NCBI RefSeq assembly: GCF_900198405.1
Contig: NZ_FZMR01000004.1
Span: 1 to 64,000, forward strand
Direction of reading: 5' to 3'
Source of the DNA: Helicobacter cetorum
GTDB taxonomy: Bacteria > Campylobacterota > Campylobacteria > Campylobacterales > Helicobacteraceae
DNA: 64,000 nucleotides
Shown here piece by piece: positions 63,764 to 64,000 of the stretch. Made by a program: the position numbers and the translations under genes. Each line of letters starts with the position of its first letter. Position 1 is the first letter of the stretch. The notes beneath the pieces were generated by a model that saw nothing but the letters and a program-made list of their open reading frames with translations, searched no databases and was not told the DNA's origin.

Positions 63764-64000
63764 ATATTTTTATCCTTGTTGCAAAATTCTCTGTATTTAA
63801 TGGGGTCATATTGATAGCAACCTTCACAACCTAACTTCTTCAGTATATTTTTCATTACCCTTATAAAAAGCAACAACAATTCCCGGAATTTGTGTTGCAC
63901 TCCATCTAATACCACTCTCTTTACATTTTTTACAAATTTGGCGTTTTTTGTCATTACAAGCCTTACATAAAGCTTAGAAGTCGTCGAGAGTCTGTGTAGC
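63760..64000 (-). pseudogene. Frameshifted C-terminus of the cognate restriction endonuclease, right window edge
   Basis: The frame ending at 63760 reads LGCEGCYQYDPIKYREFC and then stop, a convincing protein end, but its upstream part (LLLLFIRVMKN) is not. A second frame, open between TGA at 63824 and TAA at 63974, gives CKACNDKKRQICKKC and QIPGIVVAFYKGNEKYTEEV, a zinc-finger-like and well-formed sequence that flows into LGCEGC if one base is lost or two gained near 63825. Another shift is needed near 63970. So the nuclease gene is broken at least twice, while the methylase next to it is intact. Confidence 0.6.

Noticed and set aside
63760-63954. 64-residue ORF at the right edge as an independent gene
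   Set aside because: Only its last third looks protein-like; a different frame over the same DNA gives the better upstream sequence, so a frameshifted remnant explains it better.

Overview
The window is AT-rich chromosomal DNA from a gastric Helicobacter very close to H. pylori. It has hrcA-grpE-dnaK, a 14-gene nuo operon with the Helicobacter-specific replacements for NuoE and NuoF, pflA, HypE/HypF, agmatine deiminase, a Hop-like outer membrane protein switched by a poly-G tract, and several restriction-modification loci. Blocks match H. pylori gene order (homologues, from memory: HP0109-0111, HP0047-0052, HP1244-1275, HP1285, HP1290-1291), but the blocks are joined differently. A purM gene sits inside the HP1250-HP1251 block, and I believe H. 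pylori lacks purM. A sister species such as H. cetorum therefore fits better than H. pylori. No search was run, so the species is an inference.

Layout. 1-3.1 kb: minus-strand, frame-OFF outer membrane protein, a tRNA-like fragment, and two genes including a class II aldolase-like protein. 3.4-6.7 kb: heat-shock operon hrcA-grpE-dnaK. 6.9-10.1 kb: NYN-domain nuclease-like gene, a truncated type IIG restriction-modification gene, and tsaD. 10.3-13.2 kb: three-gene restriction-modification system (HNH nuclease, C5 methylase, N6/N4 methylase). 13.3-17.6 kb: aguA, hypF, hypE. 17.7-20.6 kb: a Hpy188I-like GIY-YIG nuclease without a methylase, and a surface protein with an HEXXH motif. 20.7-32.2 kb: long minus-strand housekeeping run (rpsF-ssb-rpsR, holA, rnr, aroE, SH3 protein, purM, peptide transporter genes, trpS, bioC). 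32.3-53.2 kb: plus-strand run (secG, frr, pyrE, RDD protein, sirtuin, the whole nuo operon, pflA, algC). 53.2-64 kb: accessory region.

The accessory region is the most interesting part. A glycosyltransferase gene was inserted at the 3' end of algC, leaving a second copy of the algC tail behind it. Three separate gene cassettes (from about 55.1, 57.6 and 60.0 kb) start from related promoters: a common upstream sequence, a TAAGTC hexamer present 1 (degenerate), 2 or 4 times, then TATAAT. The third cassette encodes a TIR-domain protein with the NADase-type catalytic Glu, translationally coupled to an exported coiled-coil protein and followed by a small multi-pass membrane protein. This has the layout of an uncharacterised defence or contact-response operon. 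Between the cassettes lies a 0.48 kb element with 25-bp imperfect terminal inverted repeats and no transposase, which abuts a membrane-protein ORF that has lost its start. At the right edge an intact adenine methylase follows a frameshifted restriction-enzyme remnant.

Family assignments come from motifs, gene order and memory of the families. Functions of the accessory cassettes are inference.
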